Assembly: GCA_015680905.1 (NCBI GenBank) | Contig: CM027384.1 | Coordinates: 74,371,501-74,435,500, forward strand | DNA length: 64,000 nucleotides | DNA from: Coptis chinensis | Lineage: Eukaryota; Streptophyta; Magnoliopsida; Ranunculales; Ranunculaceae | Reading direction: 5' to 3' | Shown here: positions 22,334 to 34,320 of the stretch, piece by piece | How positions within the stretch are numbered: position 1 is the first letter of the stretch | Layout: every line of letters starts with the position of its first letter | The notes under the pieces: generated by a model | Database searches by the model: none | What the model was told of the DNA's origin: nothing | The model's input: only the letters and a program-made list of their open reading frames with translations | Made by a program: the position numbers and the translations under genes

Positions 22334-24150
22334 GACATTTTGCTTGTCCTCAAGCAAAGATGAGAAATTAGAATAAGTGACCAAAGATGGAGTTCTAACT
22401 ACTCTCATTTAAGCTGAGTCGCGATTGCATTGACCATATGCAACAAGGCCTTAAACCACTAGGAATTCCCTAGTGGGCGAGTTATAACCTCGTGAGAGTT
22501 TTCCGATGAAGGTACTTTCACAAACTTCATCTATATCTTCTGACGACTAAGAAATAAAACTATTGTTTTCTCATTCATGTCTCAACTATCTATACATCTC
22601 ACTAGCAAATACATAAGAATAACCCGAAGAACCCTAAGCTAATATATGCATAATAATCAATCATCTAAAATAAACATATAACAATGAGTAATCTTATGAA
22701 ATGTAATAGCGGTCCGTTTAAAACTTCGGATTATCGATCCTTAAGTAGGTCCTCACATAAATGTCAAGACAAAAACTACTCTGATTTTTCCACTCAAGTT
22801 TAAGCTACTCCAGTGTGCGGTGGGCACACTTTACCTTAATCTCAATGACAACAAGGAAGCGGAGTCGATCAAACACATCGCCACTTACTATCACACTAAC
22901 CTATTCCTAATTGAGCTAGAGGTCTTTATTAGGTGTTCGCATGGGATTAGGAGATGGTTTAAGAAAGAAGGAAGTGGATATTCAAAAAGGACAAGTCTGA
23001 GATAATAGAGTCTTCATATTATGTAACTAGAGAAACCTTGTTATTTACTTTTGCTTCTACACTTTGTTTCCATCCTTAGCCATATTTTTTTTTTTCTTTT
23101 TTTTTTGGCTTTTTTTTCTCCTTTTTATTCTATTTTTTGGAGTTTTGATTTATTTCTATTATTATTATTTTTTTTTTTCTTTTTCTTTGGATGGAAACTT
23201 CTTTTCTTTATTTCCGGAAGCAACTAACTAATTGTTGTTTACACAGGTTTTTCTCTTCTTCTTTCTTCATCATTCTATTCTCAGACTTATTCTAAATTGG
23301 GTAGGTTGATTTATTCTTTTTTTTTTTTTAATTTTGTTTTTGTTTTGTAACAGGGTAAAGGAATTGTGGTTTATGGAAGGCTAAAGAAAGGCTCGGAGAG
23401 GCTAACTAGCGGAAAATAATCCATAGGTTTGAATTTACGGCTATATCGATCCAAAGAGGGCCTAAATTCTCGCTTAGGATATGGTTTAGTGATCAAGCAA
23501 GTGGGCGTGTGATTTCTCTATCCGGATTTTACTTCTCCCTTGTGTCATTTCTCAAATGTTTCACTCATATAAAGGCTTTAGGCTATATTCTCCACAGGAT
23601 TTGTAGAATAAGTACTCTAGCCTAGATTTGAAACTTCTTGCCAAACAATCATAGATACTCATGTAATATATTTATAGATAGATGCAAAGATTATTACCTA
23701 CATATTAACCTAAGTTTCTAACTATTATTCTGATGCAAAAGCTACGTGAGACTTCTAGATTGTTAAGAGCATAGAGAAAGAAAACAATACCAATATTCCT
23801 AAGTGTATAACATACTTTTTTTTTTTTTTTTTATTTATATTTTTGAATTTTTGAAATTTTAACTAGAAAACAAGTGCATATTATACCTATCTATATCCTA
23901 ACAGATGTCTTAATTACACGTGTTTCTATGCCCCCCCACAAGAAGCATGCTTTGTCCTCAAAGCATTTAAATAAAGAGGGTAGGAAAAATACCATTGAAA
24001 CGCGTGAAATTCAGGAACATCTGCAAAACAAAGTTAAAACATACAAATATAGTAATAAAAAAATTGGCCTTGACTCTATAAGAGTTCCACCCATTATGGG
24101 GTTAACGAATTAAATTGCTTGGGACATAAGCGGACACTAACTTAACTAAA
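22334..24150 (-). other. 3' noncoding region of element B
   Basis: No coding frame of note. It is rich in T runs (23084-23180, 23310-23335, 23816-23832). It contains the perfect inverted repeat CCACTAGG-AATTC-CCTAGTGG at 22456-22476, within a block similar to 13700-13745 of element D. Confidence 0.65.
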
Positions 24151-24249
24151 ACTTACCCCACCCAAAGATCTACTCGTCATCCTCCTCTTCTATATGAGGT
24201 TCTTTCATCATCCCCATGCCATAACAACTTGCCGCCTTCCGTCATGTAT

Positions 24250-27150
24250 ATCATCAACTAGTGCTAACCTTTCTAGTGTTATTTGGTGCGATGGGGTGTA
24301 AGGGGCAACCAAATGTGGTTGCACCTGCCATCCCGACCAAGTCATGGCTCGGAATGATCTTACCACGATTGGTGGGTCTCATGATTTCGACCCTTTCCCA
24401 ATCGGTAATGCGTACGTATCTGAGAATCTGGGTAGGCAAAGCCGCGTAAAGGCGGACAAACCAAGGCAGGCATAAGAAGGTACTTATGCCTCAAGGTATG
24501 GCCTCGCCAGAGTAGCAACTAAAACTTCGGGGAATGTCATACCGGCGGCGTCCCTCGGCTAAAGCAAGGAAAACGTCACCAAATGATATTATTGGCGAAG
24601 TAAAAACTGCGTTCCCTAGAATGTTCATCATGATGAACAACATGGTTGTGCCTACATTCAGCGATAGGCTACTTCGGGCGATGTTATATTGGTCTTGGTC
24701 CATGATCTGAAACACCCCTCCCCATAATACTCATGGAAATAGGCATATTCATATAGGTATGAGTTATCATCATATATCCCCGTGTGCATAGGGTCGGTAA
24801 TGGCAATCCGAAACCAAAGCTATCAAGTGCTTCTTGAATTCCATAGTCGTGCCATCAAAAGCAAGGGAAAATTTTTGTTCTCCTTCTTGGGTACAAAAGA
24901 AAGTAATATTATTATAGAAGAATTCAGTTAGCTTTGGTGAAAAACAATCGTCATCACTTACCCGGAAGATGCATGCATCCTAGCTGCCGCGATCCATCCG
25001 GCGCGAATGATGCTCCATAGGTATCGGTTCCCATCAAGTCCTCAAATGACTGTTCAGGGAATCACTATAGGAGGTGTCATCTCAAAACTACTCTGTGGGG
25101 ACGACTCGCGAAAACACTGGAAGAAACCTCGGAAAAATTTGAATTTCACATGCTTACGGGGAGGAGGCGGGCCGCCTCGTAGGTTTTTGAAATTACGATG
25201 TTTGGCGCGAATTCGCTTGCTTGCTTGCGCGGCGCTCTGGGATTTTCAGATTTACAGTGTTTTAGGGCGAAGTCGCTCTACTTGAAGCGTGGCGCTCTTA
25301 ACAAAATTTAGACAAAAGTGTTGTAAAAGCGGCTCCTGCGAAGCTGAAAGCCGGCTTTCGTGAAAATCTTAAACCGAGTTGACAAGAGAAACAAGAAGAA
25401 AAAGCTTGGAGTAAAAGTGAGAGATGATTGTGGGGTGTAGTGTGGGTTGTGAGTGTAGAAAGATGGAAGTTTAAATAGGTTCGGGTTTCCAAAACGAATC
25501 GGCAAGTTGCCAAATTGTTTTAAAGGCAATTTCGGGAAATAGAAATCTGCCAAACCAAAACGGAAACTAACCATAGTTTTGATTTCCTAACAACCCCGGT
25601 ATCTTTTAAACTTGGTTTAGAATAGGTGCTTCTAAACTCTCCTACATATCATGGTACCACTACAAAAATCATAGATATGCCGATGTCGGCCTAATTTTCA
25701 ACTTTGACTCCAAGACAACCTTACGAAAAATGATCAAAATAATTTATATTAAAATAATATGAAATCCAAGCAATCTAAAACAAACAACTTAATATTTAAA
25801 TCTAAATCTGAAATAAAATTCCACTAACAAAACAATAAAAACAATGAAATAACGGAGGACCTGGTGATGGTGAACACCTAGGCGTGTGAAGAAGATGGTC
25901 CACGAGATGGAGATCGGCTCTGTGGTGAAGAATGGCTTGAGCCATCGGCCTGCGGCGGCGGCGGCTCATGCCTCTCGGACTTCGGTGAGACGGACTCATC
26001 CACGAGTGGCATCGTCGTAGCATCTCTATCTGAACAAAGCGTGTGCTTCCATCTCGATCTTGAAGTCGCGCATCTTGGGCTTGGTGATTCTTGTGGATAA
26101 TCTCCAAGTTAGACAAGATATCTTCGACCCCTTTCGAGCATTTCAACTCTCGTCGAAAGTTTGTTTGCTTATTTGAATTACAATTTGTCTATGTCGGGAT
26201 ATCTTCACGAATCGATAACTGCATCGCGAACCCGGTTCGCGGCATTATCATTAGTTCTAAATTAGAAGTATGACTATCGAAATTATCCTCAACCAACCAT
26301 GTCATATCTTTCCTTCATTATCCGACTCAAACTTCCTTCTCTGCGGACAACGGCCAAGTCTTTTGGATGCATTCCTTATAAATACTTGCATTAGAATGCA
26401 ATTTGATCTTAATAGGAGCAGATTTAGCGGCGGCTCTAAATGAGAGCATAACCTTAGTGATCAATACGGGAAGAGGCCGGGCTCTTTCCCCACCCTCTAA
26501 TCACATTCAAAATTAAATCAAGGATGCAGAAATTACACTCATTCGTTTGCAAAATCCGGAGAACGTCACGGAACAATTGAAGTCCGATGTCGGTGACTTT
26601 GTCTTTCCCGGGGCGTTCTTACCAATCCACCGAAGCTGACCCGGTGATGATTGGTTCTCGTCGTCAGGAAGCCTTGAATGAGATATCGTATTGTATTCAC
26701 CCTCTATGGCCATATCTTTCATCAAAACAGGAACTGCGGTATCTTTGGGGTTCTGAATGGTCAAATATCTAGGTTGGTTCTGGTGATTCCTAATAGCTCG
26801 ACCAACAAGCGTCTCCGTAACTTCCCTCCAGCGTTCCTTCGCTATCCTAATGAAAATCCTATTTCCCTCGATTCTCGTTTCTTATAAAACTGTTCTACCA
26901 AATCATAGTGATAGAAATCCTCTGTCGAATACCACGATCCGTTCCAATGTCTCTTAAACATCTGGCGTCATAAAATGGCCTTGGCTATCGAGAACAAACG
27001 CGTTTTCGGCGGGGAATTCTCGTCGTAAGCGCCATTGAAGTTTGGACTGATTTGGGGTTTGTAGATGGTGGTGGATCACGAGTTTGATGAAAACTAACTA
27101 AACACAACGGTGGTGGTTATGGTAGGTATGCGGCGGCAGGTTTGAAAAAC
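24250..27150 (-). pseudogene. Possible remnant of the Athila extra (env-like) ORF, element B
   Basis: This is the place, between integrase and the 3' LTR, where Athila elements usually carry a third ORF often called env-like. Element D lacks the corresponding 3 kb. The minus strand has only short open pieces (26513-26764, 25802-26146). The latter begins with a helical stretch (EDILSNLEIIHKNHQAQDARLQD) and ends in an Arg/His/Pro-rich tail. I cannot recognise a domain with certainty, and frequent frame breaks prevent a full reading. The call rests mainly on position. Near 25185-25345 there are GGCGCTCT/GAAGCG boxes like those in the leader at 33950-34200. Confidence 0.35.
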
Positions 27151-28050
27151 TTGGATTGGTGTCGCGTTTTCTTGGTGGAAACGGTTGGAGGTTGTGTTGG
27201 TGTTTCACAATGGGGTTGGGTGGTCTTTCTATTTTGATGTATTCTATTTTTAATTTTATTTTTATTTTTTTTTTATTTGGGTTGCTAGGGTTTGAATTTC
27301 AAAGTGTGTCAAGCGGTTGGAGAAGATGAAGTCGCGATTTGTTTTTGGAAAGGGGGGCGCGGGCGCGCTGTAGGTGAGCGCGAGTTCGGCCCAAGCCCAA
27401 TTTGATTTTTCGACTTTCGTCGATTTTTAGCGCAACTTCAAACTAAATTTCCCGCTTCGTTATCAGTCCGATTTTTGCGAATGAGATATGGAAATGATCA
27501 GGAGAGAATTTCCAATCCAATGGTCCATACAACATTCGATTCCAACCATGGGTGACGTATGAGAGGGTGGAAGGACGCCTCGAAGTGCGTGTGTGACGTA
27601 AGTTATGCGAACGAATGAACACTAAATTAGATGACGTCAAACCCAATGAACTATACTAATGGACCTAAGCAACGCAAAAGGAAGTTTCGAGCAATCCGGA
27701 TGCAAGGATCGACTGCCCACCCCCAAACAAATTTTTAAACACAAAATTTGTTTACATCGTGGGTCGTTTAAAGTCAGATTCCCAAGACTTGTTGGATTGC
27801 TATGTCTATGATTTTTAAGAATTTTAATTTTATTTTTATTTGTTAAGAAACACGAAAAACAATAAATACATAATTCACTCCATAGAGGAACATGACTCAA
27901 AAATCGAGAAAACATCGAAAGTGGAAAACGTGAATTATGTGAGCTGTGGACTTAGGATCCGGTGCTTACAGACCACACACTCCATAGGGAGGGCCGGTTA
28001 CCTAAATGGTGCACTTACCATTAAATGGAAGTGAAAGGAAGTACACCAAT
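27151..28050 (-). other. Spacer between pol and the 3' region of element B
   Basis: I see no convincing gene here. The region includes a T-rich stretch (27240-27280), a GC-rich block (27340-27400) and sequence grading into the end of integrase. Short frames on both strands have no recognisable motif. Confidence 0.5.
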
Positions 28051-31000
28051 GACAAGGGTCATTCCTCATATATATAGGTCCCTGTAAAAAGGACTTCCTC
28101 TATATCGAGGGCGGTTCATGAAAATGTTTTAACCGTTGACCGTTAACTTGAAAGATACTGTTGTCCTTGGGATTTACCAAGGTAATTGCCCGTAAGGGTG
28201 ACTTGATAACGAGAAAGGACCCGGACCAGCGGGTTTTAGTTTCCACAGGAAAATATGTAGGCGGGAGTTGTAAAGCAAAACCTTTTGTCCGACCACAAAC
28301 TCTTTCGCGAAGATATGCTTATCATGAACACGTTTCATGTTAGCTTTATAATCCTTCGGCGAGATCGTAAGAATAAGATCACGGTTTCTTCAAGCTCATT
28401 TAATTGTAACTTGCATTTGACACCGCCTCATCAATATTGTAGTTAAGGCTTTTTATAGCCCACGAGCCGCGGTGCTCTAATTCAACGGGCAAATGACATG
28501 GTTTCCCAAATACAAGTCTAAAGGGAGACATACCTATAGGGGTTTTGAAAGCAGTTCTATATGCCCATAAGGCATCCGATAGGCAACCTTGACCCGATCT
28601 TTCCTATCGGGGTTTCTTGTTGTTTCTAAAATCTTTTTGATTTCCCTATTAGAAACTTCTACTTGTCCGCTAGTTTGTGGATGATAAGGAGTTGCTACTT
28701 TGTGTGTAACTCCATACTTTTTCACTAGGGATGCAACAACTCTGTTGCAAAAATGTGTTCCCCATCACTAATGATGGCTTTAGGAATGCCAAACCTCGAG
28801 AAAATGTATTCTTTAATAAAAAATACCCGCGGTCTTATGGTCATTGCTTTCGGCAAGCTAGGGCCTCTATCCATTTAGACCGTAGTCCACGGCAACTAGA
28901 ATATAAATATAACCGTGGGGAAACAGGGGAAAGGGCCCATGAAATCAATACCCCAAACATCAAAAATTTCTACTATCAAGATTGGATTTAATGGCATCAT
29001 ATTACGCCGTGATTAAGCCCCAAGTTGTTGGCAACGCGAATACCGTCTTGCAATGCACTTGGGCATCCTTAAAAAGGGTAGGCCAATAAAATCCACATTG
29101 AAGAACTTTAGCGGCTGTTTTCATTCCGCTTAAAGTGGCCCACCACTCTTTGTCATGGCGAGCGATAGAACTTCATTATATTCCCAATTGGGAATGCAAC
29201 GACGAATAATCTGATCCATCCACAATACTTAAAAAGGTAGGGCTCATCCCGGTAGTATAACTTGACTCGGCCAAGAACTTCTTACGTTCATTTCTTGTCC
29301 AATTATAAGGCATAACATCAGCCGCTAAATAGTTTCACGATGTCCGCGATACCATGGTGATGAAAAAATAGCATCTGGATGCTCATCGGGAAAAGAGTCC
29401 GGTATGGACTCGGAATCACTACTATCGTCATTTGTAAGTCTAGATAAGTGGTGTGCGGCAACTTCGTTTTCGACCCTCTTTTGTCCTTTATTTCTAATGT
29501 GAACTCTTTGCGGGAAGAATCCATCGGATTAATCTGCCTTAGCATCCTTCTTTGCAAGAAGGTACCTAAAACCTGCATGGTCCGTGTAAACTAAAGTTTT
29601 AGAACCAACCAAATAAGGGCCGAAACTTATCTAAAGCATAAATGACAGCTAAAATTCTTTTTCAGTAGTTGAATAATTCCGTTGAGCATCGTTTAATGTT
29701 TTACTAGCATAATAAATAACAGTGGACTTATTATCTAGTTTCGTCCCAAGACGGCACCAAGCCAAGCTGCATAGTCACTAGCATCACACATGAGTTGAAG
29801 GTTTAGACCAATCGGGGAGGCTGTATAATAGGTGCAATGGGTTAGGGTGGCTTTTAAGGTTTCAAAAGCCTGTTTACGATTAAAATTAAAATCAAAGATT
29901 GCATCCTTCAAAAGCGAGGTTAGTTAAAGGCCTAGCTATTTTTTCGAAAAATCTTTAATGAAAGCCTATAAAACCTCATGGCCTAGAAAGGCTCTAATCT
30001 CACCGGACAAATCCGTGGTTTAGGTAGGGTAAGCTATCTTATCTAGTTTGGCTTTATCTACTTGATGCCATCACTAGATACAATATGACCCTAGCACTAT
30101 GCCCTTTTGACCATGAAATGACACTTTTCCCAATTTAAAACGAGGCTCTTTTCTTCACACCGTGTCAAGACCTTAGACGGGTTAGACAAACGTCTGTAAA
30201 GGGAGTCTCTATAGATAGAAAAATCATCCATGAACACTTCCATAAAGCTCTACCATGTCACTAAATATATGAAGCATACATCATTTGGAAGGTACCGGGG
30301 GCATTACAAAGGCCAAAAGGCATTAGTTTATAGGCATATGTTCGAAGGGACATGTGAAGGTTATCTTTTCTTGGTCATCAATATCAATAATAATCTGAAA
30401 ATAGCGAGTAGCCATCGAGGAAAACAATAAAAGGCATGACCGACTAGGCGTTCTAGCATCGATCTATAAATGGTAAGGAAAGTGATCCTTTTCGTGTCAT
30501 AGCATTTAAACGCGTCATAATCAATCTGATTCTCCATTTCATAGGACCTTGGTGACAACATAGTCACCCTTCCCGTTATGTACCATGGTAACTCCCGATT
30601 TCTTAGGAACTACATGAATGGGACTTACCCATTCGCTATCGGAGATTGGGTATATAATACCGCGTCGAGTAATCGCAAGACTTCTTCCCTAACCACCTCT
30701 TTCATGGCGGGGTTCAAGCGGCGAGGTTCGAGAAGTCTTCGCGTTATCCTCAAATGGATCTGATGAGTGCAAACATTGGGGTCAATTCCCTTAATATCGG
30801 CTAGGGACCAACCAATCGCAGACCGATGTTCCCTAATCACCCTTATTAAACATGTCTCTTCATCCTTAGTTAACGGAGAAGATATAATTATCGGGTGACT
30901 ACCATCGGATCAAGTTGAATATATATTTTAACTCGGGAAGAGGTTTAAGCTTAGCGTGTGTGGGCCGGAATGTCCATTGATGTTTCATAAGTGTCCTTAT

Positions 31001-31680
31001 CTTGCGTAATGAAGACTTGCTTAGGTAGCAAGTCTTCATAATCGATATATATGGAGCAACCGGCGGTCTACAATTGGTGTGGACTCTAGGATGGTGTTGA
31101 CTTCCTCTAAGTAGGAGTCATTTACAAAATCGAAGGTCCAAAAGAAAGGAATTTGTACATATTGTTTTGGGAAGCGTGTTGTTAAAATAATCTTGAGCTA
31201 AACTCTCGATCATGCTAACCTCCCCATCTACGAGGCGAATCACGGTAACCTGTTTCATCATTTTAAAACATTTACCTCGGCGGAATTGATGGCCAAAAGA
31301 TAAGGACATCTTTCCATCGCGACAATTTATAAAGCGCGTTGGCGGTTGCCAAGAAGGGGCGCCCTAAAATGATCGATGCAGAGTCATTAGCGACTTACGT
31401 ATCGAGGATAACAAAATCAGCGGGATAGTAGAAATCACGAACCTTAACAAAGCACGTTTTCCACTACACCTTTAGGATACTTAATTGACACGTCCGCTAA
31501 TTGCAGCGTTATTTTTGTAGGTTGCATTTCCTGTAACCTATTTGTTTATACAAGTAATCACGGGAGTAAGTTAACACTTCGCCCCGTGTCTAATAAAGGC
31601 GGTAGTCGTGTGGGAATCTCTAAGGTGCATTTTACGATGGGGCGACCGGGGTCCTTGTACTTAACAATTCCATTATTTTC
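28051..31680 (-). pseudogene. Athila pol of element B (heavily frameshifted)
   Basis: All pol domains can be recognised in pieces, right to left. Protease is near 31650-31330 (LLDTG.SVNLLP, then a TLQLAD segment). The start of RT lies at 30840-30625 (IGWSLADIKGID, RRLNPAMKEVVREEVLRLLDA). The RT core is broken around 30560-30100. RNase H lies near 29950-29300 (DHAGF-like to ADHLSRL-like pieces). Integrase is near 29240-28440, with [26 protein letters not shown] intact at 28534-28725. The integrase C-terminus is at about 28400-28060 (KLKSRWSGSF). The line-up with element D pol is base for base apart from many small deletions, which leaves no frame longer than about 100 codons. It is non-functional as given. 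Confidence 0.85.
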
Positions 31681-32159
31681 GGATAAAGTTGGGAACTGCT
31701 CGATTAAAAAGCGTCTTTAGGTATATTGGTCTTCGCCTAGTAGTGCACAACTCTTTAAGAAACTTAAGCGTGGTTAGGTAGCTTTTAATAGCTTCGAAAA
31801 GGAAGGTTTATCGTTAGATTCTTGAAAACGTTCCTAATTTCCTCAAAGTTTGTATCCACAGTTAGCATGGCTAATTTTTGAGGAGCGGTGGTTTAAAACT
31901 CTATATTTAGTGTATGGCTCGACTTAAATTGTAACCTTGGCTTTCTGTTTCTTAGGTTGTGGTTTAAGCTGGGACCTCTACGGTGGTAGGTTCTTGAGTT
32001 TCTATTTGGCATCTAGTTCGATATCCGGTGTAGAGAATCTTGATGGGGTAACTATAGGCATAGCTACTTTGTTATCAACCACTCTTCCGAGGCGGAGAGT
32101 GGTGATGGCATTTAGGTCACCTACGATTGTAGTTTCCGTTACTAGAATTACCGTTTACC

Positions 32160-33560
32160 TCAAAGGCTGTGTTTCTTTGTTTTAGGGTTTGGTATTGCTT
32201 GTCCCGGAAACACGCCTTTTGGTTGGGCTTTTAAACTTGGGCTAACTGTTGTATGCCCCGATTTATGGATTGTAAAATCTGTTGGTTTGATTGAGTCATT
32301 ATGCGGAAAAGTTGTTGGGTAACTTGTATAAAAGGCATCGATCACGATCCGTTGTGTAGGTGTAGTAGTCACGGGTGGTGTGGACCGGAACTATCTCTCG
32401 TTGATTATTTATGGGTGGGTTGTGATAGTTATTATTATTAACCTAACGATACCTCTATTGGTATTATAATTATTATAATTATTCGACCTTGTGCTTGACC
32501 TTGTCGTGGTTTAAGCTTGGTTGTTATAATTATTATAATTCCCTTGACCTTGTCCTTGTCTAGGTGGAGCTTGGTTAAAATTGTTTGTTTGCCTAACGTT
32601 TTGATTATTGTACCACGGAGGTATTACTTGTTGATTATTTCTCAACCTGAAGTTGGGGTGTTGTCTCAAGGAGCGTTAGGAATAGGATAGTTATTAATAG
32701 AGTAAACATTATCTTGTTACGGTGGTTGTTGTTCATAAGCTAGAGGACAATAATCGTCGGGTGCTCTGGACTCAAACAGAAATTACATGGGTTGGAGTTT
32801 ACATTCATGATGGGGGATAGGCTTTTGTTGAGCGTAAATAGCCTCTACTTTTTAGTTAGAGATTGATTAGATTTTTAAGTTACGGATCGGTTTTCTTCTC
32901 AAACATACCGGCCTTTCTTGTTGAAGAAGAACTAGGCTGGCGGGGGATATCATCACTACCCCCAATTATTATTCCGTTTAGTTTGGTCTTCTAAAATTTG
33001 TAAGCCTCAGGGGCTCCTTTACTTAGGAAACTACCCCATTCATTATGTCAAGGACTTCTTTATGGTGGTGTAGAAGACCTTTGAAAAAGCAATTTAACTA
33101 ACGTGTCTTTAGCTAAGTTATGATGTGGACACTCTATAAGGAGATCGGTGAAACGATTCCATGCCTCAGAAAATGATTCATGAGGATTCTGTCGGAAAAA
33201 ATGAATCTTTGAAAGCATCTCATCCGTCTTTAGGGGTGGGTAAAAATGTTCCATAAACAGCTAAACAAGTTTAGCCCACGAGTCCACAGAATTAGGCGCT
33301 TGGGCAGTTAACCAACGCGCCGCCTTATCGGCTAGGGTGAAAGGGAATACCCTCAGTTTAATTTGCTCCGCACCAACCGTAGGATGGTGGAATGTCGTAA
33401 GGACTTGTTCAATCCTACGCATGTGCTGATAAGGTTTTTCATGGTCTAACCCATGAAAAACGGGTAACAAATTAAATATGTTTGGGGGGATTCGAAAATC
33501 CCCATTTGGTCTGCTAGAACGATGCGATTTAGGGCTATCGCTCGAGGCTTTGTAAAAGTC
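32160..33560 (-). pseudogene. Athila gag of element B (frameshifted)
   Basis: Capsid-type sequence is clear at 33470-33060: LLPVFHGLDHEKPYQHMRRIEQV, then FPFTLADKAARWL, SWAKLV and FFRQNPHESFSEAWNRFTDLLIECPHHNL. This matches the gag of element D (FRGTDEEDPYLHVREFEDIC, RFKDLLLQCPNHGL). The C-terminal part (32372-32160) includes QPKGVFPGQAIPNPK, a typical Athila gag tail. Between them lies an AAT/Gln/Asn-rich, frame-broken linker. The gag frame is interrupted near 33260 and several times beyond, so no complete protein is possible. Confidence 0.82.
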
Positions 33561-33949
33561 GGAGAGAGGAGTCTCTCTTTCTTGACCATTATGTCGGGTA
33601 TGGTGTGTGTGATAGTAGTTAGAGGTGTAGGGTGGGTGGTGTACTAGATAGACTTGTTTGTTGCCGTGTAATTACGTTTGTTGTTTTGTTCGACCCGACC
33701 TTAATCTCATGCAAGACTAAGTTGAGCTTAACTAAACATGCAACACTCCAAACAATTACGATGTACTAGTAGAAAACCTCTAACCGGAAATCACGAGGTA
33801 TGGAAGAAAGGAATACGATAAGCGTCCTTGCTTCGCTTATGAATAGCGTCTTGTGTATGCGCTGTGTTCAATTAATATATAAGAGATTAGAACACTGAAA
33901 AATATGAAAGATCAAAGTTTGAATCAAAGCCGTGGAAATCCGGAAATTT

Positions 33950-34200
33950 TAACACCAACGTGGTCGGTCGCTCGCATAGAAGCGCCAGCTCGGAAGTAAT
34001 TTTCAGTTTACTGATGTTTTTTAGATGGTCACGCTCCAAATGGGGTAGTCGCTCGATTGAAAGTCGAGTTCCAGTGTTTGAGCTTGGTCGCTTTGGTATG
34101 CAGCGCCTTCGGGGTAAACAAAATTCCGATTAACTTAAGCTGGTCGCGCTCTCCTTGAAGCGGGCTCTCAGGTATATTTTTCGCGGAATTTGTCAACGCT
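33950..34200. repeat. Degenerate tandem repeats in the leader of element B
   Basis: About four copies of a unit of roughly 60 bases, each beginning TGGTCGC or TGGTCAC and containing a GAAGCG or CAGCGCC box and an AAxTTTTC-type stretch (near 33963, 34025, 34085 and 34142). They lie between the PBS and gag, in the untranslated leader. Similar boxes recur at 25185-25345. Confidence 0.6.
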
Positions 34201-34305
34201 GAACCGGGGAACCACAAAGATGAAACAAACAAGGGTGGGTGGGTTTTAATGGGACTTAAAATGACTACTTCTACTATGAAAACAATGCTAAAGTGTAACT
34301 AAGAT

Positions 34306-34318
34306 GGCAGCGGCGCCA
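34306..34318 (-). promoter_or_regulatory. Primer-binding site, tRNA-Asp type (element B)
   Basis: The minus strand reads TGGCGCCGCTGCC two bases inside the 5' LTR. This matches the start of the tRNA-Asp-type PBS usual for Athila elements, but the match ends after 13 bases. Confidence 0.8.
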
Positions 34319-34320
34319 TT

